From: Planctomyces sp.
GTDB lineage: Bacteria; Planctomycetota; Planctomycetia; Planctomycetales; Planctomycetaceae
Length of the DNA stretch: 34,125 nt
Direction: 5' to 3'
Assembly (NCBI GenBank): GCA_013822855.1
Contig: PNLE01000024.1
Coordinates: 1 to 34,125 of the forward strand
The stretch's first letter is position 1. Each line of letters begins with the position of its first letter. Made by a program: the position numbers and the translations under genes. Positions 30,198 to 34,125 of the stretch are shown here, piece after piece. Below the pieces are notes generated by a model. That model saw nothing but the letters and a program-made list of their open reading frames with translations, did no database searches and was not told where the DNA came from.

Positions 30198-31991
30198 ATG
30201 ATGAGCGGTGACGGTGAAAACAAACCCGTGGATGCAGTCGTCTCCCCCGAGGCGGCCTTGCCTCCGGAACCTGCCGGTTCTTCGGATGTACCAGCTTCTG
30301 CGGAAGTGCTGAACGAAGCCGAAGTGCAGGCTGTGGTGGCCGCTGGCGAGCCGGTGAGCGATCTCACCCCGCCACCGGAAATGCCCCCCGCTCCCTTGGC
30401 TGCGCAAACCGCGACCGAAGAAGGGATGCCCGAACCTCCCACCGAAGCCGCCCCGGTCGAAGCCTCCGCAGCACCAGAAACTCCCGCTCCAGTCGCTGCA
30501 ACGCCAGAGACTGCAGCCCCCGAAACTCCCGCACCCGCTGCTGCCGAAACTCCGGCGGAAGAGGCACCGGCCCGGCGGCGTGTGGAACTCAACCCCACTG
30601 TCGCCGCTACCGATTCACTGGCGATCCCCACCTACACCACCGAGGGCCAGCCAGCCGCCGGTGTGCCGCAGGCGAAGACGATCCCCAATGCGGCCCCCGT
30701 GGAAATTCCCCTGTCGCAGGATCTAGACCCGGCTTTGGAAGCCGAACTCGCCGCCGCGATGAGTGGGCATGCCCCGACCATCACCGGTGCCAGTGAAGTC
30801 CTTGGTTCGGGTGAAAGCGATTCGGTCGCCGCCCAGATCACTTCCGAGGAGCAGCTGGTTCCCGGCATGAAGCTCAAGGCCAAGGTGCAATCGGTCTCCC
30901 CCGAAAACACGTTTGTCGATCTGGGCTTCCGTTCGCCCGGCATGCTCCCCACCCGCAACTTCCCGCAAGGCAAGCCGCCGCATGCCGGTGAAGAGCACCT
31001 GGTCATTGTCGAGAAGTACGATGCCGAGCAGGGCCTGATCCACGTCAACCTGACGAAATCGACCCGCCGCGCACGGGGCAACTGGGATGAACTCCAGAAG
31101 GGCCAGATCGTCGAGGCCTATGTCACCGGCGTCAACAAGGGGGGCCTCGAAGTCGCCGTCGGCCAGATCCGCGCCTTCCTCCCCGCCAGCCAGGTCGAAC
31201 TCGGCTTCGTCTCTTCGATGGATTCGTTCGTCGGCAAGAAGTTCCCCGTCGAAGTGACGGAGGTCAACGCCGCCAAGCGGAACCTCGTCGTCAGCCGCAA
31301 GTCGATCCTGATCGCCGAGCGGAAGGAGGCCGCCGCCAGCTTCTGGGAGAAGGTCGAAGTCGGCCAGAAGTTCAGCGGCACCATCAAGACCATCAAGGAT
31401 TACGGCGCGTTCGTCGACCTGGGCGGCGTGGACGGCTTCCTGCATGTCGGCGAGATGAGCTGGACCCGCATCAAGCACCCCAGCGATTGCGTCGCCGAGC
31501 AGCAGACAGTCGATGTCGTCGTCCTCTCGCTCGATCGCGAAAAGCAGAAGATCGGCCTGGGGATGCGGCAGCTCGTCCAGAACCCCTGGAACGCCGCACC
31601 CGAGACCTACGCCGTCGGCAAGAACGTCTCCGGCAAGGTGACCCGCATCACCGACTTCGGCGCGTTCGTCGAGCTGGAGCCGGGCGTCGAGGGGATGATC
31701 CACATCAGCGAGCTCGACTACAAGCGCGTCAAGCGCGTCGCCGATGTGCTGCGTGAAGGCCAGCAGATCGAAGCCCAGGTACTGGAGATCCAACCGGAAC
31801 GCCAGCGGATCAGCCTCTCGGTCAAGGCCCTGAAGCCGAAGCCCGATATCCCCGTCCCCCCCAAGGACGAAGACCTCTCCCCCGGCAAGGGCCAGCAGTA
31901 CGAGCGCAAGCGGAAGGAACCACTCCGCGGCGGCACGACGGGCAACACGGGTGCCTCGGGCCTCTTCGGCGATCCCAACACGTTCCGCTAA
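30198..31991 (+). CDS. rpsA: 30S ribosomal protein S1 homologue, four S1 domains with long Ala/Pro/Glu N-terminus
   Basis: A 597-residue protein. Residues ~1-215 are low-complexity, rich in Ala, Pro, Glu and Thr ([16 protein letters not shown]). Four S1 OB-fold domains follow at about 220-286, 300-368, 386-457 and 473-544; the last two are the most canonical ([20 protein letters not shown] and [20 protein letters not shown]). The tail is basic and ends [10 protein letters not shown]-like (LFGDPNTFR). S1 binds mRNA on the small ribosomal subunit and helps initiation on messages with weak Shine-Dalgarno sites, which fits this genome. Escherichia coli S1 has six domains. Two adjacent ATG codons (30198, 30201) are possible starts, with no clear ribosome-binding site. 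Confidence 0.9.
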   Translation: MMSGDGENKPVDAVVSPEAALPPEPAGSSDVPASAEVLNEAEVQAVVAAGEPVSDLTPPPEMPPAPLAAQTATEEGMPEPPTEAAPVEASAAPETPAPVAATPETAAPETPAPAAAETPAEEAPARRRVELNPTVAATDSLAIPTYTTEGQPAAGVPQAKTIPNAAPVEIPLSQDLDPALEAELAAAMSGHAPTITGASEVLGSGESDSVAAQITSEEQLVPGMKLKAKVQSVSPENTFVDLGFRSPGMLPTRNFPQGKPPHAGEEHLVIVEKYDAEQGLIHVNLTKSTRRARGNWDELQKGQIVEAYVTGVNKGGLEVAVGQIRAFLPASQVELGFVSSMDSFVGKKFPVEVTEVNAAKRNLVVSRKSILIAERKEAAASFWEKVEVGQKFSGTIKTIKDYGAFVDLGGVDGFLHVGEMSWTRIKHPSDCVAEQQTVDVVVLSLDREKQKIGLGMRQLVQNPWNAAPETYAVGKNVSGKVTRITDFGAFVELEPGVEGMIHISELDYKRVKRVADVLREGQQIEAQVLEIQPERQRISLSVKALKPKPDIPVPPKDEDLSPGKGQQYERKRKEPLRGGTTGNTGASGLFGDPNTFR

Positions 31992-32091
31992 GCGGGCGAG
32001 CCGATACGAGTTGCAAACATGCCCGCACAAAGCTGCGGGGCATGCCACCCAGACGCTCTTTCCAACTGAAACTTGCAAGACTTCCCACGAA

Positions 32092-32131
32092 AAGAGAGCC
32101 ACGTCCCGCATCCGCCGGACGTGGCTCTCTT
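32092..32131. terminator. Bidirectional terminator between S1 and the FAD oxidoreductase
   Basis: AAGAGAGCCACGTCC (32092-32106) and its reverse complement (32117-32131) form a perfect 15-bp stem with a 10-base loop. On the minus strand a TTTT run follows, on the plus strand TTCATT. It lies between convergent genes. Confidence 0.85.
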
Positions 32132-32138
32132 CATTAAT

Positions 32139-32182
32139 CAACATCTATCAAGATGTTGCCACTACCACCACTTGAAGTGGTG
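32139..32182. other. Two further small palindromes next to the terminator
   Basis: CAACATCT (32139-32146) / AGATGTTG (32151-32158) with loop ATCA, then CACCACTT (32166-32173) / AAGTGGTG (32175-32182) back to back. Together with the terminator they make three palindromes in about 90 bases. Confidence 0.55.
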
Positions 32183-32233
32183 CGGCGGGAATCGTGAAGG
32201 CCTGCCCGCCCGGAGCGAAGTGGACACGGAGCT

Positions 32234-33439
32234 CTATCTTCCAAAACGGAACAGATGGGCGGCGGGGTGGGTTCGGCCGCGGAGCGCGTGGTCCAGGATT
32301 TCGCTGGCCATCATGCTGAACGTGATGCCGTTACCGCCGAATCCCAGGGCGAACTGGCAACGGGGATACTCCGGCGAGGAACCGATGTAGGCGAGGCCGT
32401 CCCTGGTCGTGCCGAACGTGCCGGCCCAGGAAAACTCCGTCTCCCATTCGAGGCCGGGAATCAATCGGCGGACGTGCTCTTCCAGCCGCTTCACCTTCTC
32501 GGGGAGTTTCGCATCGCGGCGATCCGCGTCGTGGAACGCGTCGTCTTCCCCACCGGCCAACAATCGGCGGTCGTCGGTGCAGCGCAGATAGAGGTAGGGT
32601 TCCTTCGCCTCCCAGAACATCCAGTCGACATCCCACGGCCCCAGATCCTCCAGCGGCTGCGACACCAGCGCGTAGGTGCTGTCGAGGTCGACCACCTTCT
32701 CCCGCAGCAACGACTGCGCCTCGTAGCCGGAAGCGATGACGACCTGTTGTGCGGCGACCGTGACGCCGCGATTGGTCACCAGCCGGACATGATCCGCCCG
32801 GACATCGAATTCGACTACCTTCGTCCGATCGTGGATCTCCGCTCCGAGCCGCCGGGCGTCCTGGAGCAGAGCGTGGCAGAACCGGTAGGGGTCGACCGAG
32901 GCGGCGTGGCCGGTGACGAGGGCCGAAACGCCCTCCAGGTGGAACTCGTCGCGCAGCCGGTCATGATCCAGATAGCGGACATCGAACCCGAGCGACCGGC
33001 GGGCGCGGAACTCCTCGGCCAGGCGTTTCGCCTTCTTGCGATCGCTCGCCATGTAGAGGCTGGTTTTCTTCCGGAAGCCGCAATCGGCACCGGTGCGCTG
33101 GACGAGGGCCTCCAGTTCATCGATGGAGCGGTAGGAAAGCTCGTACGCCCGCCGGGCGGATTCTTCGCCGATCTGGTCGGCCATGTCGACCAGCATGACA
33201 TCGATTTCGTACTGCAGGAGGGCCGTGCTGGCGGATGTGCTGCCCAGCGCGACATCCCGCGCGTCGAGCAGGAGGACAGCAAACCCGGACTCGGCGAGCC
33301 GTTGGGCGATCATCGCACCGGTGATCCCGCCCCCCACGATGGCCACTTCGCACGTCCGGTCGTTCGCCAGCGGCGGATAGCTGTGCGGCAAACCGTTCTT
33401 CACGAACCAGTAGGGGTGCGGCGACGTGAGATCGAGCAT
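32234..33439 (-). CDS. DadA-like FAD-dependent oxidoreductase (DAO family)
   Basis: A 401-residue flavoprotein of the D-amino-acid oxidase / glycine oxidase / DadA superfamily. Numbered from the ATG at 33439, the start matches the family opening LDLTSPHPYWFVKNG. The FAD-binding GxGxxG is VGGGITG (35-41), followed by an acidic residue ending the second strand (LLLDARD). The GSTSAS segment (66-71) fits the FAD pyrophosphate-contacting region, and the C-terminal GFGGNGITF stretch is the second FAD motif. The likely reaction is oxidative removal of an amino or methyl group from an amine or imino acid, with an unknown acceptor. No signal peptide is seen. In-frame ATG at 33493 is an alternative start with an AAGG site; the family start is preferred. 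Confidence 0.88.
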   Translation of the reverse strand: MLDLTSPHPYWFVKNGLPHSYPPLANDRTCEVAIVGGGITGAMIAQRLAESGFAVLLLDARDVALGSTSASTALLQYEIDVMLVDMADQIGEESARRAYELSYRSIDELEALVQRTGADCGFRKKTSLYMASDRKKAKRLAEEFRARRSLGFDVRYLDHDRLRDEFHLEGVSALVTGHAASVDPYRFCHALLQDARRLGAEIHDRTKVVEFDVRADHVRLVTNRGVTVAAQQVVIASGYEAQSLLREKVVDLDSTYALVSQPLEDLGPWDVDWMFWEAKEPYLYLRCTDDRRLLAGGEDDAFHDADRRDAKLPEKVKRLEEHVRRLIPGLEWETEFSWAGTFGTTRDGLAYIGSSPEYPRCQFALGFGGNGITFSMMASEILDHALRGRTHPAAHLFRFGR

Positions 33440-33515
33440 GCTGGCGGTCTTCAAGAAGTGAATCGCGGGGAAGATGAGAGTCGCCGGTGGCATCCACCTT
33501 CGAGAGCCAGCGCCC

Positions 33516-33905
33516 TCACCGACCTGTTCCCGAGGTCGGGCCACCTTTGGCTTTGCCACCCGCGATGCGATAGCCCGATTGCCGCAGGGTGTCGGTCAAT
33601 CGCACGAGTTGCTGGCCTTGGATGACGAGGTCGTGTTCCTCGATCGAGCCGCCCGCTCCGCAGGTGTTCTTGAGGGTGGTCAACAAGGCGGCGAAGTCGG
33701 TGGTCTCGGGGGAGAGGCCACGAACAATGGTGACGAAGCGGTTCCCCTTCCGCTTCTCCTCGAAGAGTTTCACGGTCTGCGTGCGTGGTTCGGCCCAGGT
33801 GGGAACAGTCACTGCGGGTGGGCAGGTGCAGGTTCCTTCCAACTGGCCGCAGGTTCCACAAGTGGGGGGCTTGTCGAAGGGGGTACCGGCGAAGAGTCGG
33901 GTCAT
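33516..33905 (-). CDS. yciH: SUI1/eIF1-family translation factor, YciH-like
   Basis: A 129-residue protein. The SUI1 domain covers roughly residues 50-129, with the signature VRGLSPETTDF, a NTCGAGGSIEEHDLVIQG stretch and the C-terminal GYRIAGGKAKGG. The N-terminus has a four-cysteine zinc-like cluster (Cys16, Cys19, Cys26, Cys28 in CGTCGQLEGTCTC). YciH-type proteins act at translation initiation, where they discriminate against non-canonical starts. The ATG at 33905 gives the expected length; an in-frame start at 33944 would add 13 residues. It is followed on the same strand, 76 bases downstream, by the oxidoreductase gene. An imperfect hairpin lies just upstream. Confidence 0.88.
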   Translation of the reverse strand: MTRLFAGTPFDKPPTCGTCGQLEGTCTCPPAVTVPTWAEPRTQTVKLFEEKRKGNRFVTIVRGLSPETTDFAALLTTLKNTCGAGGSIEEHDLVIQGQQLVRLTDTLRQSGYRIAGGKAKGGPTSGTGR

Positions 33906-33957
33906 GGGGAGCTCGAAGCCTTTGTCGCAGGCGGGGAGTGTCAAGCACGAGGGAGGT

Positions 33958-34019
33958 GGGAAACGGGCTGGGAGATGCTTCGCACGACTGTGGGGAACAT
34001 CTTTCCTCCCAGCTTTCCC
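33958..34019. other. Imperfect long hairpin upstream of the SUI1 gene
   Basis: Arms GGGAAA (33958-33963) plus GCTGGGAG (33967-33974), and CTCCCAGC (34006-34013) plus TTTCCC (34014-34019), pair with a 3-base bulge. It lies 53 bases above the SUI1 start codon, so it could be part of its leader or promoter region. It is a structure seen by eye only. Confidence 0.4.
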
Positions 34020-34125
34020 ATGAGGAGAGTTTTTATCGTGAATCCCCGAAGCTCGCCAAGGGAAGAATGGCCGGGGGCATGGAGAAGTTACTTCCCATCT
34101 GCCTGTCCCACCGGCTCAAGTCATC

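Noticed and set aside
34033-34125. Open minus-strand frame from the right edge ending in TAA at 34033
   Set aside because: It could be the 3' end of a further gene, but about 30 codons are too few to support it; the plus strand is also open there from a GTG at 34038.

Overview
The window looks like a chromosomal segment of a planctomycete (Planctomycetota, probably the Planctomycetaceae/Planctopirus-Gimesia-Schlesneria side). This is an inference from content: a giant Ser/Thr kinase with WD40 and leucine-rich-repeat modules, a second Hanks-type kinase, an exported sulfatase, planctomycete-style membrane-anchored LRR protein, a four-domain ribosomal S1 with a long Ala/Pro/Glu tail, and GC-rich, loosely packed, mostly monocistronic genes with weak Shine-Dalgarno sites. 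No integrase, transposase, CRISPR array, rRNA or convincing tRNA gene was seen.

Layout. The left part (1-12 kb) is read mainly from the minus strand: leuS, a GH15/phosphorylase-kinase-like protein, the 1931-residue kinase and a LOG-family nucleosidase-like protein. Next come a small membrane-anchored LRR protein (+), a soluble zinc-ribbon kinase (-), a CPBP intramembrane protease (+), a DUF2891 protein (+) and a translationally coupled pair (-) of a small two-cysteine protein and a lipoprotein. From 19.5 to 26.8 kb the plus strand carries a family-4 glycosyltransferase, an HtrA/Deg protease, tadA, a PMT/ArnT-like membrane glycosyltransferase and a sulfatase. The right end carries a HPF/RaiA-type ribosome hibernation protein (-), dTDP-glucose 4,6-dehydratase (+), an orphan beta-class DNA methyltransferase (-), ribosomal protein S1 (+), a DadA-like FAD oxidoreductase (-) and a SUI1/YciH protein (-).

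How it fits together. Most genes are separate transcription units. A translation theme recurs (leuS, tadA, rpsA, HPF, SUI1), as does a cell-envelope theme (two glycosyltransferases, rfbB, HtrA, CPBP protease, lipoprotein, sulfatase), but there is no clear pathway operon. Convergent pairs share bidirectional hairpin terminators (sulfatase/HPF and S1/oxidoreductase).

The most unusual items are: the giant kinase, whose predicted exported part holds a PEGA-like segment, a LamG/DUF1080-like domain, a seven-blade WD40 propeller and three tandem copies of a ~265-residue LRR cassette with its own header and tail; the zinc-ribbon kinase with a C-terminal extra domain; the coupled lipoprotein pair; and several intergenic palindromic repeats (a two-copy REP-like family, a nested inverted repeat and a REPIN-like element into which a gene's stop codon falls).
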